DNA of 64,000 nucleotides. It comes from Arthrobacter sp. Leaf69. Its GTDB lineage: Bacteria; Actinomycetota; Actinomycetes; Actinomycetales; Micrococcaceae. The DNA is taken from positions 836,511 through 900,510 of the forward strand of contig NZ_LMLR01000010.1 of assembly GCF_001422645.1 (NCBI RefSeq), written 5' to 3'. This document shows, one piece after another, positions 17,615 to 28,029 of the stretch. A program made the position numbers and the translations under genes. Below the pieces are notes generated by a model that saw only the letters and a list, made by a program, of their open reading frames with translations, had not been told where the DNA came from and made no database searches. Every line of letters starts with the position of its first letter. Position 1 is the stretch's first letter.

Positions 17615-17701
17615 GTGAAACTTGTCAAATATCCTGCGCGCGGCGAGGCTGTTTCAGCCGGCCCGGCAGGCACCGCACAGGCACCGGCGATCCAGAACTA
17701 G
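17615..17701 (+). CDS. Possible 28-aa leader peptide upstream of ABC importer
   Basis: A short frame starts at GTG 17615, with GGAAGGA 7 nt upstream, and ends with TAG at 17701, 6 nt before the first permease ATG. It would encode VKLVKYPARGEAVSAGPAGT plus eight residues. Position and ribosome site suggest a translated leader that couples or tunes translation of the transporter operon. It is also possible that it is a decayed C-terminal remnant of a former gene. The remaining 17354-17614 gap holds no other gene. Confidence 0.35.
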   Translation: MKLVKYPARGEAVSAGPAGTAQAPAIQN

Positions 17702-17707
17702 CTACCC

Positions 17708-18694
17708 ATGCTCCGATACCTCGCCAAGCGCGCCCTCACCTATGCCTTCATGATCTTCCTGACCACCACCGCCGGGTACTTCCTGGCCGTGAACACCCTG
17801 CAGCCGGCGCTGCTGGAGCAGGAGCGGATCCCGCGGCCCACCACCGAACAGGTGGCCAACTCCTTCCGGCTCAAGGGCCTCGATCCGGATCTCAGCCCGT
17901 GGGAACGCTACGTCGAGTGGCTCACGGCGATCGTCACCCGCTGGGACTGGGGGCGCAGCCCCAGCGGCGCGTTCATCAACGCCGAATTCGGCGACCGGGT
18001 CTGGATCTCCACCCGGCTGTTCCTGGCCTCCATCATCCTGACCCTCATCATCGGCATCGCCCTGGGCGTCTACACGGCGGCCCGGCAGTACAAAGCCTCG
18101 GACCGGGTCATCACCTCCTACAGCTACCTCGTCTACATTGTGCCCGCGCCGATCGCCTACTTCCTGGTGCAGCTCGGAGCCATCAACATCAACGAGACGG
18201 TCGGTGAACGCATCTTCTTCGTCACCGGCATTTCGACGCCCGGCCTGGAGGGGGACGGCTGGGCGCAGTTCGTGGACATGCTGGCCCACTATGCGGTGCC
18301 GACCTTCGCGATCACCATCGTGGGCTGGGGCGCCTACCAGATCGCCCAGCGCCAATACCTCCTGGACAACGTCAACGCCGACTTCGTCCGGACCGCGCGG
18401 GCCAAGGGACTCACCCGCAACCAGGCCATCAGCCGGCACGCCCTGCGTGTGTCCTTCATCCCTGTCGCACAAAGCATCGCCTTCACGATCCCGGCGATCT
18501 TCGCCGGCGGCTTCTTCGCTGAAAAGATCTTCGCCTGGCACGGCGTCGGTTCGTGGAGTATCGACGCGATCGCCCTGCAGGACGTCAACGCCGCGACGGC
18601 TACCCTCGCCTACGGCTCCGTGATCTTTGCGATCGGCGCGATCCTCGCGGACTTCGCCACCACGCTGGTCGACCCGAGAGTGCGGGTGCAGTAA
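17708..18694 (+). CDS. Peptide/nickel-type ABC transporter permease (DppB-like)
   Basis: A 328-residue inner-membrane permease of the DppB/OppB group. It has an N-terminal helix (YLAKRALTYAFMIFLTTTAG), a long external segment (about 35-95), then five further helices. The EAA loop is seen as NADFVRTARAKGLTRNQAIS, the contact site for the ATPase. It would form the translocation pore with the DppC-like protein encoded 2 nt downstream. Peptides are the commonest substrates, but family members also carry sugars, opines or nickel. Confidence 0.87.
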   Translation: MLRYLAKRALTYAFMIFLTTTAGYFLAVNTLQPALLEQERIPRPTTEQVANSFRLKGLDPDLSPWERYVEWLTAIVTRWDWGRSPSGAFINAEFGDRVWISTRLFLASIILTLIIGIALGVYTAARQYKASDRVITSYSYLVYIVPAPIAYFLVQLGAININETVGERIFFVTGISTPGLEGDGWAQFVDMLAHYAVPTFAITIVGWGAYQIAQRQYLLDNVNADFVRTARAKGLTRNQAISRHALRVSFIPVAQSIAFTIPAIFAGGFFAEKIFAWHGVGSWSIDAIALQDVNAATATLAYGSVIFAIGAILADFATTLVDPRVRVQ

Positions 18695-18696
18695 CC

Positions 18697-19718
18697 ATGA
18701 CAAACCTCAACACCATCGACCCGGCCGCCGTCACCGGCGAGGCCAAAATCGAGAACAACGACGTCGTCATCGCGAAGTCGACGATCATCCTCCGCCGCTT
18801 CCTGCGCAACAAGACAGCCGTCGTGGGCCTCGTCATCTTCGTGGCGCTGACCCTGTTCTCCCTGGTCGGCGGCCTTTTCTCCAGCTGGGACAAGGAAACG
18901 ATCGACCCCTTTAGCATTGGCATGCCGCCGTCGGCCGAGCACCTGCTGGGCACCTCGCAGGCCGGCATCGACCTGTACGCCCTCACCGTCGAGGGCACCC
19001 GGGTCTCGATCCTGATCGGCCTCGTCGTCGGCCTCGTCTCGGTCCTGATCGCGGCGGTGTACGGCTGCACCATGGCCTACTTCGGCGGGAAGGTGGACAA
19101 GGTCATGCTGTTCATCCTTGAGGCCCTGATCATGATGCCGGCGCTGCTGGTCGTGGCCGTGGCCACGAGCGGCGGCGGCAACGGCCTGCAGGAGAGCCTG
19201 CCCAGCTGGCTGCTGCTGATCATCGTGCTGCTCGTCTTCAGCTGGATGGGCACTGCCCGCCTCATCCGCTCGCTGTCCATGTCCCTGATGTCCCGCGACT
19301 TCGTCAAGGCAGCCCAGTACATGGGCATCCCGCCGCGGCGCATCGTCTGGCGGCACCTTGTCCCGAACATCGGCTCGCTCCTTGTCCTTGACATCACCCG
19401 CGGAGTCACCGGCGCGATCCTGGCCGAGGTTGCCTTCTCCTTCATCGGCATCGGCATCAAGGTTCCGGATGTGAGCCTGGGCGTGCTGATCGGCCAGGCG
19501 ACGTCCCAGGTCTCCACGTTCCCGTGGATGTTCTGGGTCCCGCTGACCGTCATGTTCCTGCTGACCGGTTCGCTCGCCATGATGAACGACGGCCTGCGGG
19601 ACGCGTTCGACCCCAGCTCCAGCTCCATCGGCGGCGCCAAGAAGCGCGCCTCCGGCAAGGGCAGGACCGGCAGGAATCAGAAGAAAGGCCAGACCGGCAA
19701 GACACAGGAGAAGGCCTC

Positions 19719-19722
<4 letters not shown>
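18697..19722 (+). CDS. Peptide/nickel-type ABC transporter permease (DppC-like)
   Basis: A 341-residue second permease with an N-terminal cytoplasmic region, a first helix (TAVVGLVIFVALTLFSLVGG), the periplasmic PSAEHLLGTSQAGIDLYAL segment typical of DppC, and the EAA loop RDFVKAAQYMGIPPRRIVWR. The C-terminal tail is unusually lysine-rich (KKRASGKGRTGRNQKKGQTG). Start ATG at 18697 is 2 nt after the previous stop, and the gene ends in an ATGA overlap with the ATPase gene, indicating tight coupling. Confidence 0.87.
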
Positions 19723-21986
<2,264 letters not shown>

Positions 21987-22039
21987 CTTACCAAACCGCA
22001 CCTGCATCACAACTCGCACAAAAAATGAAGGGGATCATG

Positions 22040-23734
22040 ATGAAGAATCTGACCAAGATCGGCGGGGTGGCCGCCGTCGCGGCAGCACTCGCGCTGACCG
22101 GCTGCGGCGGAGGCGGCGCCACCACGTCCGCCGAGAGCGCCAAGGCCCAGGACGCCTCCGGCGACATCAACAAGCTCATCAGTGTCAACGCCAAGAAGGC
22201 CGATGAGCTGAAGCAGGGCGGCACCGTGACGCTGCCGGTCGGCAACATCGGCCCGGACTTCAACGGCTTCTCCAACGCGGGCAACTCCGCGGACAACACG
22301 GAACTGCACTACCCGATCGACGAGGCCGGCTACGTGGGCTGCTGGAAGCTCGACTTCGACGGCACCAGCAAGCTGAACACCAACTTCTGCGAAGACTTCC
22401 AGAGCGAGGTCAAAGACGGCAAGCAGACCATCACCATCAAGATCAACCCGAAGGCCGAGTACAACGATGGCACCCCCATCAACGCCGACACCTTCGTGAA
22501 CACCTGGACGATGCTCAACGGCAAGAACAAGGACATCGACATCGTGTCCTCCGGTGCCTACGAGTTCATCGACTCCGTCAAGGCCGGAAGCAATGACAAG
22601 GAAGTCATCGCAACCACCACCCAGCCGGTCTACCCGCTGAGCGACATCTTCGGCGGCTTCATCCCGCAGGCAGTCAACACCCCGGAGCTGTTCAACACCG
22701 GTTTCTCCGGCGAAATGCACCCCGAGTGGATGGCCGGCCCGTTCAAGGTCGAAAAGTACGACTCCGCGGCCAAGACCGTCTCCATGGTTCCGAACGAGAA
22801 GTGGTGGGGCGAGAAGCCGGTCCTGGAAAAGGTGATCTTCCGCCAGCTCGAGGCAAGCGCCGAGATCGCCGCCTTCAAGAACAGCGAAATCGACATGGCC
22901 GACGGCCGCACGCTGACCAAGTACAAGCAGCTCGAAGGCACCAAGAACTCCGAGGTCCGGCGCGGCCAGCGCCTGTTCGCCGGCGGCCTGAACCTCAACG
23001 CTATGAAGGCCCCGCTGACTGACGTCGCGGTCCGCCAGGCGATCTTCACCGCCGTCGACCGTCCGGCCGTCCGCGCCGTGCGGTTCGGCGGGTTGAACTG
23101 GGAAGAGGAAAGCTCGGGATCGATGATGCTGATGCCGTTCTCCAAGTACTACCAGGACAACTACCCGGTCAAAGAAGCGGGCACCGACGCGGCCAAGAAG
23201 GTCCTGACCGACGCCGGCTACGCGCCGAACGCCAAGGGCACCATGGAGAAGGACGGCAAGCCCGTCTCCTTCAAGATCACCAACTTCGGTGACGACCCGA
23301 CGTCCCTCGCCACCGTGCAGACCCTGCAGAAGCAGCTCCAGGCCGCCGGCATGGAGGTCGGCATCGACCAGCGCGGCGACGCGGACTTCGGCAAGGTCCT
23401 GGGCAGCCGCGACTTCCAGCTCACCATCAGCGGCTACACCGTCGGCGCGGACGCCACCGCAGGCGTAAAGCAGTTCTACGATTCCAAGACCAACGAGAAC
23501 GAACTCGGCGACGCCGAACTGGACAAGGCCATCAAGGACCTCGCCTCCATCCAGGACGACACCGAGCGCAACAAGGCCGCCATGGAGGTCGAAAAGAAGC
23601 ACATGGCCAAGTACTACTCCATGGGCGTCCTTATGAACGGCCCGCAGATCTACTTCGCCCGCACAGGCCTCGCCAACTACGGCGCGTCCCTGTTCCAGAC
23701 TCCGGACTGGAGCGTCGTCGGCTGGCAGAAGTAA
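22040..23734 (+). CDS. Extracellular solute-binding lipoprotein (family 5, DppA-like)
   Basis: A 564-residue substrate-binding protein, anchored as a lipoprotein: signal MKNLTKIGGVAAVAAALALT with lipobox LTGC (Cys22). The family-5 fold is supported by IKINPKAEYNDGTPINADTF, QAVNTPELFNTGFSGEMHPE, DVAVRQAIFTAVDRPAVR and GTMEKDGKPVSFKI. Start choice: AAGGGG lies 6 nt before the ATG at 22040; an ATG one codon earlier is equally possible. As the last gene of the operon it delivers the ligand, probably a peptide, to the permeases. Confidence 0.88.
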   Translation: MKNLTKIGGVAAVAAALALTGCGGGGATTSAESAKAQDASGDINKLISVNAKKADELKQGGTVTLPVGNIGPDFNGFSNAGNSADNTELHYPIDEAGYVGCWKLDFDGTSKLNTNFCEDFQSEVKDGKQTITIKINPKAEYNDGTPINADTFVNTWTMLNGKNKDIDIVSSGAYEFIDSVKAGSNDKEVIATTTQPVYPLSDIFGGFIPQAVNTPELFNTGFSGEMHPEWMAGPFKVEKYDSAAKTVSMVPNEKWWGEKPVLEKVIFRQLEASAEIAAFKNSEIDMADGRTLTKYKQLEGTKNSEVRRGQRLFAGGLNLNAMKAPLTDVAVRQAIFTAVDRPAVRAVRFGGLNWEEESSGSMMLMPFSKYYQDNYPVKEAGTDAAKKVLTDAGYAPNAKGTMEKDGKPVSFKITNFGDDPTSLATVQTLQKQLQAAGMEVGIDQRGDADFGKVLGSRDFQLTISGYTVGADATAGVKQFYDSKTNENELGDAELDKAIKDLASIQDDTERNKAAMEVEKKHMAKYYSMGVLMNGPQIYFARTGLANYGASLFQTPDWSVVGWQK

Positions 23735-23740
23735 CCCCTC

Positions 23741-23835
23741 CGACGCTCCCTCACCTTTAGCAGCTTTTCGGGCGACGCTCCCTCACCTATTGAGGGGGCG
23801 TCGCCTGTCTTGTTGCGATATCTGAGGGAGCGTTG
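23741..23835. repeat. Nested palindromic repeat cluster (CGACGCTCCCTCA units)
   Basis: Four copies of a 13-nt unit occur in the order forward (23741), forward (23773), reverse (near 23791-23803) and reverse (23823-23835). The two forward copies share 16 identical nt, CGACGCTCCCTCACCT. The inner pair forms a 15-bp hairpin (23771-23785 / 23791-23805, loop CCTAT, one mismatch), followed by TGTCTTGTT, that can terminate the transporter operon. The outer pair can form a larger enclosing stem. Confidence 0.6.
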
Positions 23836-23851
23836 AATGGGCTCGCGGGAG

Positions 23852-23857
23852 TAGCGT
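23852..23857 (+). promoter_or_regulatory. -10 box TAGCGT, apparently leaderless start
   Basis: TAGCGT ends 6 nt before the ATG at 23864 and no ribosome-binding sequence precedes it. Confidence 0.45.
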
Positions 23858-23863
23858 GGGACC

Positions 23864-24919
23864 ATGACAACAGACTCCAACCGGCCCGTCCGCACGGCCG
23901 TCGCCGGCTTTGGCCTCTCGGGCAGCGTCTTCCACGCGCCCTTGCTCGCCGCCGACCCCGCCTATTCCCTGGAGATGATCTCCACGTCCGACGCCGGCCG
24001 GCAGTCCGCCGCGTCCGCCCGGTATCCCGGCGTCTGGATTGTGGACACCCCGGCGGACATCCTGGCGCGCGCCGGTGAGCTGGACCTGCTGGTCCTGGGA
24101 ACCCCGCCGGCCACGCACTACCCGCTCGCGAAAGCCGCGCTGGAAGCCGGGCTGGACGTCGTCGTCGACAAGCCGTTTACGGTGCGCAGCGCCGAAGGCG
24201 GGGAGCTCATCCGGCTCGCAGAGCGGCTGGGCCGCGTCCTCACCGTCTTCCAGAACCGGCGCTGGGACGGCGACTACCTCACGGTCCGCGGGCTGCTGGA
24301 CAGCGGTGCGCTGGGCGGCGTTACACGGTTCGAATCCCGCTTTGAACGCTGGTCCCCGACGGTCGCCAAGGCCTGGAAAGCGGAGGCGACCGCGGACGAC
24401 GGCGGCGGGGTGCTGTTCGACCTCGGCACCCACCTGCTGGACCAGGCCGTGCAGCTGTTCGGACCCGCCACGGTTACCCACGCCGAACTCGCGGCCCGCC
24501 GGGCGGGGGAGAAGACCGACGACGACGTGTTCCTGGCCCTGCGGCACGAATCCGGCGTGACGACCCACCTGTGGATGAACATGCTCTGCGCCCAGCAGGG
24601 GCCGCGCTTCCGGCTGCTGGGCAGCGACGGCGCCTTCACCAAGCACGGCGTCGACCCGCAGGAGCCCTTCATCGTGGCCGGCGGCAGCCCGCTGGATCCG
24701 GACTACGGGGTCGAGGACCGCGAGTGGGCCGGGCTGCTGGGCCGCGACGGGCACCTGGACCGGCTGCCCACCGAACGCGGCGCCTACCCGGAGTTCTACC
24801 GGATCCTCGCGGAGAAGATCAGGGGCGGCGGGGCGGCGTCGGCACTGCCGGTCCCGGTGGATCCGGCGGGGACGGTGGAAGTGCTGCGGCTGATCGAGCA
24901 GGCGCGGGCGCTGGCCTAG
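23864..24919 (+). CDS. Gfo/Idh/MocA-family oxidoreductase
   Basis: A 351-residue NAD(P)-dependent oxidoreductase. The Rossmann motif is AVAGFGLSGSVFHAP, the second strand-helix unit ends at LGTPPATHYPLAKAALEAGL, and the conserved catalytic-region lysine lies in VVDKPF (EKP appears as DKP). The C-terminal domain begins near RFESRFERW, with GVLFDLGTHLLDQAV carrying the usual GxHxxD pattern as GTHLLD. It resembles YvaA/YdgJ-like enzymes acting on sugars or inositols. It is monocistronic between the ABC operon and alanine dehydrogenase, and substrate is not inferable. Confidence 0.85.
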   Translation: MTTDSNRPVRTAVAGFGLSGSVFHAPLLAADPAYSLEMISTSDAGRQSAASARYPGVWIVDTPADILARAGELDLLVLGTPPATHYPLAKAALEAGLDVVVDKPFTVRSAEGGELIRLAERLGRVLTVFQNRRWDGDYLTVRGLLDSGALGGVTRFESRFERWSPTVAKAWKAEATADDGGGVLFDLGTHLLDQAVQLFGPATVTHAELAARRAGEKTDDDVFLALRHESGVTTHLWMNMLCAQQGPRFRLLGSDGAFTKHGVDPQEPFIVAGGSPLDPDYGVEDREWAGLLGRDGHLDRLPTERGAYPEFYRILAEKIRGGGAASALPVPVDPAGTVEVLRLIEQARALA

Positions 24920-24946
24920 CCGTTAGACAGCAATCGGCTGCTCCGT

Positions 24947-24978
24947 AACTGCCCTTCTGGGGGTCCAAAAGGGCGGTT
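24947..24978. terminator. Hairpin between convergent genes
   Basis: A 10-bp stem AACTGCCCTT / AAGGGCGGTT with one mismatch and a 12-nt loop, 27 nt after the oxidoreductase stop. It can serve both this gene and the convergent alanine dehydrogenase gene. Confidence 0.55.
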
Positions 24979-25064
24979 TGGGCCCACACCGGCAGGGTTC
25001 CCTGGCCGAGCTTGCGAGGCGAGGGGGCCGGTGGGGAGGAGCAACCGATGCTAACTCCGGGGTG

Positions 25065-26183
25065 TTACGCGGAGACCAGTTCGTGCCAGTCGGCGACGAG
25101 GGGCAGGTTGTGCGCCTCGGAGACCGAGCGGTGCGCCACCTTGCCACCGGCGATGTTCAGGCCGGCGGCCAGGGCGGCATCGCGTTCGAACGCGGCCTTG
25201 ACGCCCAGGTTCGCCAGGGCGACGGCGTAGCGCAGGGTGACGTTGGTCAGCGCGTAGGTGGAGGTGTTCGGGACGGCGCCCGGCATGTTGGCAACGCAGT
25301 AGAAGATCGTGTTGTGGACCTTGTACGTCGGTTCCTGGTGCGTGGTGGGGTGCGTGTCCTCGAAGCAGCCGCCCTGGTCAACGGCGATGTCCACCAGCAC
25401 GGAGCCGGGCTTCATGCGGGAGACGAGCTCGTTGGTGACCAGCTTCGGGGCCTTTGCGCCCGGGATCAGCACGGAGCCGATCACGAGGTCGGCGTCGACC
25501 ACGGACTTCTCGATCTCGTAGGCGTTGGAGGCAACGGTCTTCAGGCGGCCCTGGTACTGGGCATCCAGTTCGCGCAGGCGGTTGATGTTGATGTCCAGGA
25601 TGGTGACGTCGGCGCCGAGGCCCAGGGCCATGGCGGCGGCGTTGGTGCCGGCCACGCCGGCGCCGAGGACAACCACCTTGGCCGGGCGGACGCCCGGTAC
25701 GCCGCCGAGCAGCACACCCTTGCCGCCGGCCGGAGCCATCAGCGAGGTGGCGCCCACCTGGACGGACAGGCGGCCCGCGACCTCGGACATCGGGGCGAGC
25801 AGCGGCAGGGCGCGGCCTTCCTGGACGGTCTCGTAGGCGATAGCGGTCACGCCGCTGTTGATAAGCGCCTGCGTCAGCTCCGGCTCGGCCGCGAGGTGCA
25901 GGTAGGTGAAGAGGATCAGGCCCTTGCGGAAGCGGTGGTATTCGGCCTTGACCGGCTCCTTGACCTTCAGGACCATGTCGGCGCGCGCCCAGACGTCATC
26001 TGCTTCGGTGACGATCTCGGCGCCGGCGATGGCGTATTCCTCGTCCGTGATGCCCGAGCCCAGGCCCGCGCCGCGCTCCACCAGGACCGAGTGGCCGTGG
26101 GTGCGGAATTCGTGGACACCAGCAGCTGTGATGGCGACGCGGAATTCGTTGTTCTTGATCTCTTTGGGGACACCGATGATCAT
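25065..26183 (-). CDS. ald: Alanine dehydrogenase
   Basis: A 372-residue enzyme catalysing reversible NAD-dependent oxidative deamination of L-alanine to pyruvate and ammonia. The N-terminus MIIGVPKEIKNNEFRVAITA is diagnostic. The Rossmann glycines are in VVLGAGVAGTNAAAMALGLG, and LVDIAVDQGGCFE and NMPGAVPNTSTYALTNVTL are conserved in the Ald/PNT family. It is divergent from a PucR-type regulator with inverted repeats between, suggesting alanine-responsive control. It supplies pyruvate for growth on alanine or recycles NADH under low oxygen. Confidence 0.94.
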   Translation of the reverse strand: MIIGVPKEIKNNEFRVAITAAGVHEFRTHGHSVLVERGAGLGSGITDEEYAIAGAEIVTEADDVWARADMVLKVKEPVKAEYHRFRKGLILFTYLHLAAEPELTQALINSGVTAIAYETVQEGRALPLLAPMSEVAGRLSVQVGATSLMAPAGGKGVLLGGVPGVRPAKVVVLGAGVAGTNAAAMALGLGADVTILDININRLRELDAQYQGRLKTVASNAYEIEKSVVDADLVIGSVLIPGAKAPKLVTNELVSRMKPGSVLVDIAVDQGGCFEDTHPTTHQEPTYKVHNTIFYCVANMPGAVPNTSTYALTNVTLRYAVALANLGVKAAFERDAALAAGLNIAGGKVAHRSVSEAHNLPLVADWHELVSA

Positions 26184-26302
26184 TTGGGGACTCCATTGCT
26201 GGCGGCTTTATGGGCCTGGGTGTGTGGGGGAAGTTGTACTTCCAGAATAAATCCGGCTGTGAGGCAAGCGACAGGCCCGGCCGCGCGTCAGCACCCGGCT
26301 TC

Positions 26303-26350
26303 CGCGGAATTCCGCGCTTTTCCAAATAGTGTGTTGGACATTTGTCGAAC
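26303..26350. promoter_or_regulatory. Two inverted repeats in the ald-PucR divergent promoter region
   Basis: CGCGGAATTCCGCG (26303-26316) is a perfect 14-bp palindrome. GTTGGACA-TT-TGTCGAAC (26333-26350) is an 18-bp inverted repeat matching at 7 of 8 arm positions. Both lie in the 258-nt gap between ald (start 26183) and the regulator (start 26442). One is probably the regulator's operator. Confidence 0.5.
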
Positions 26351-26429
26351 CCGCGAGCGTCAGGTGTCGCCTGCTGTCCGTTGGGGGTGACATTCGCCGC
26401 CGCATTCCCGGCGCGGGGCCAATGCGCAG

Positions 26430-26435
26430 TAATGT
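26430..26435 (+). promoter_or_regulatory. -10 box TAATGT, apparently leaderless start
   Basis: TAATGT ends 6 nt before the ATG at 26442. There is no Shine-Dalgarno sequence. Confidence 0.5.
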
Positions 26436-26441
26436 GGCAGC

Positions 26442-27662
26442 ATGCAGCAGCAGGACGTCGAACAGCTCGTGGAGCAGGTCGCACTGAAACTGGGCCGCGG
26501 CCTCTCACTTGAGGACCTGGACGGCCTGCTGCTCGCCTACAGCTCCAACCAGTCGCACGCGGACCGGGTCCGGGTAAATTTCCTGCTCAGCAAGCGGGTC
26601 CCGGTGGACGTCAGCGCCTGGCAGCTCTCGCACGGTATCGCGACAGCGGTGCGCCCGGTGGTTGTGCCGGCCAACGAGGACCTGGGCATGCTGGGCCGCG
26701 TCTGCGTTCCCCTGCTGCTGCGCGGTTTCCGGGTGGGCTACCTCTGGGTCCAGCTCGACGCCGAGGAACCGAACGCGACGGCGGTCCTCGGCCAACTGCC
26801 CGACGTGGCGCGCGAGCTCGAGCAGCTTTCGGCCCTGCTGCTGGAATCCAACACGGCCGAATCCGAGTTCCGCCGCCGCCGCGAGCAGGAATTCCTGGCC
26901 GCCTGCCGGGGCGAGTCCAACGCCGTCGCGGCTGTGGGCGGGTGGAAGGAAGTGCAGGGGCGCGGGCCCTGGCAGCTCGTGACGGTCCTGGATGCGGACG
27001 GTTGGGCGGAAGGATCGGACCCGATCGCCTCCACGCTGATCCACCGTTCCGCGGCGCTGCAGTCCACGATCGGGGTGGACGCCGCCCTGTTCAGCGCGGG
27101 CACGGAGACGCACTCCGTGGTCCTGTTCAAGGAATCTACCGGCCGGGCGGACCACGCCCAGGTGCTGGTCCACTACCAGCTGGAGCTGGCCAAACGCTCC
27201 GGCAGGGCGGTCGATCGGATCATCCTGGGGACCTCCGAGGGCTTCGCACGGCCGCGGGAACTGGCGGACGCCTACCGCCAATCCCGGCAGGCCGCACAGG
27301 CGGCGGCGGTGGATCCCCAGCTGGGGGAGCTCGTCGACTGCCGCGCCACCGGAATCTATCAGCTGCTGGCCTCGGCGGGCGGCGGTGCGGGGGCATGGGC
27401 GGACGCCGGGTCTGTCTATTTCCGCCTCCTGGAGGACCATGACCGGAACCAGGAGCTGCTGCCGGTGCTGGAGCTCTTCTACGACAACGACGGCTCGGTC
27501 CAGGAAGTGGCGGACAAGCTGCACCTGCACCGGAGCAGCATCTACAACCGGCTGGGCCGGATTCGGCAGCTGCTGGGCGTGGACCCGCTCAAGGGGATGG
27601 TGCGGCTGGAGCTGCATGCGGCGCTGAAGGCGCGGCGCTGGGCGGGAAGGCCCAGGATTTAG
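26442..27662 (+). CDS. PucR-family regulator (AdeR-like)
   Basis: A 406-residue PucR-type transcription factor. The N-terminal two thirds is a variable sensory region, followed by a GGDEF-like linker domain and a C-terminal HTH of the PucR type: VLELFYDNDGSVQEVADKLH then LHRSSIYNRLGRIRQLLGVD. In Bacillus subtilis the PucR-type protein AdeR activates ald, and the same divergent pairing is seen here, so an alanine-responsive activator of ald is the best hypothesis. Its stop overlaps the convergent small-membrane-protein gene by 4 nt. Confidence 0.82.
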   Translation: MQQQDVEQLVEQVALKLGRGLSLEDLDGLLLAYSSNQSHADRVRVNFLLSKRVPVDVSAWQLSHGIATAVRPVVVPANEDLGMLGRVCVPLLLRGFRVGYLWVQLDAEEPNATAVLGQLPDVARELEQLSALLLESNTAESEFRRRREQEFLAACRGESNAVAAVGGWKEVQGRGPWQLVTVLDADGWAEGSDPIASTLIHRSAALQSTIGVDAALFSAGTETHSVVLFKESTGRADHAQVLVHYQLELAKRSGRAVDRIILGTSEGFARPRELADAYRQSRQAAQAAAVDPQLGELVDCRATGIYQLLASAGGGAGAWADAGSVYFRLLEDHDRNQELLPVLELFYDNDGSVQEVADKLHLHRSSIYNRLGRIRQLLGVDPLKGMVRLELHAALKARRWAGRPRI

Positions 27663-27955
27663 TGCTCGCGGTTGGAGGAGTCGGAGTCCAAGGCAGGGTC
27701 CCGTGCCGTCTCCCGCGCTGCCTCTCGCGCCACGTCCCGCGATGCCTCTCGCGCGCTTTCTCGCGCGCTTTCTCGCGCGCTTTCCCGCCTGCGGCGGGTA
27801 ATCCTGCCGTCCATCCACATCGCCACAGCCACAAACGCAACACAGCTGGACATAAAGGCTGCCGTATTGTTCAGCCCCATCGCGGTTCCGAGGATGCCGG
27901 TGAGCACCATGGCGGCAATGCCTGCCACAATGTGCCACCCTCTGAACTTACCCAC
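27659..27955 (-). CDS. Small membrane protein with ESAR-repeat tail
   Basis: A 98-residue protein of unknown function. Two predicted membrane helices (WHIVAGIAAMVLTGILGTAM and AAFMSSCVAFVAVAMWM) form a hairpin, followed by RRRR and a cytoplasmic tail of four-residue repeats of the type ESAR (ESARESARESAREASRDVAR) ending in a degenerate acidic segment. The tail alternates charge with period 4, so it is probably a single alpha helix. The start is GTG at 27955 with a weak ribosome site. The repeat is also exact at DNA level, so the length probably varies between strains. Confidence 0.55.
   Translation of the reverse strand: MGKFRGWHIVAGIAAMVLTGILGTAMGLNNTAAFMSSCVAFVAVAMWMDGRITRRRRESARESARESAREASRDVAREAARETARDPALDSDSSNREH
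27747..27782. repeat. Three perfect 12-bp tandem repeats (TCTCGCGCGCTT)
   Basis: Units at 27747, 27759 and 27771 are identical, and degenerate copies extend towards 27700. Each unit encodes four residues of the ESAR tail on the minus strand, so copy-number change keeps the frame. Confidence 0.8.
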
Positions 27956-28029
27956 AATCCAAGCGTAACCCCGGCCTTCCCCACGTTTCCGCGCAGGGCC
28001 GGGATCGTTGTTTGATCCTTATCACGCCG

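Noticed and set aside
22007..23602. A 531-codon minus-strand open frame opposite the solute-binding protein
   Set aside because: Composition is typical of antisense frames in GC-rich genes, and the plus-strand lipoprotein with its lipobox and family-5 segments is clear.
23741..23788. Possible CRISPR-type direct repeat
   Set aside because: Only two direct copies, 16 nt long, 32 bp apart, with inverted partners. No spacer array and no cas genes.
24328..24342. GGTTCGAATCCC, the T-loop consensus of a tRNA
   Set aside because: It is in frame within the Gfo/Idh gene (encoding RFESRF) and no acceptor stem or other tRNA arms surround it.
24978..26390. A 470-codon plus-strand open frame opposite ald
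   Set aside because: The ald protein on the other strand is unmistakable. The antisense product is Gly/Arg/Val-rich with no family features, a usual artefact of high-GC coding DNA.
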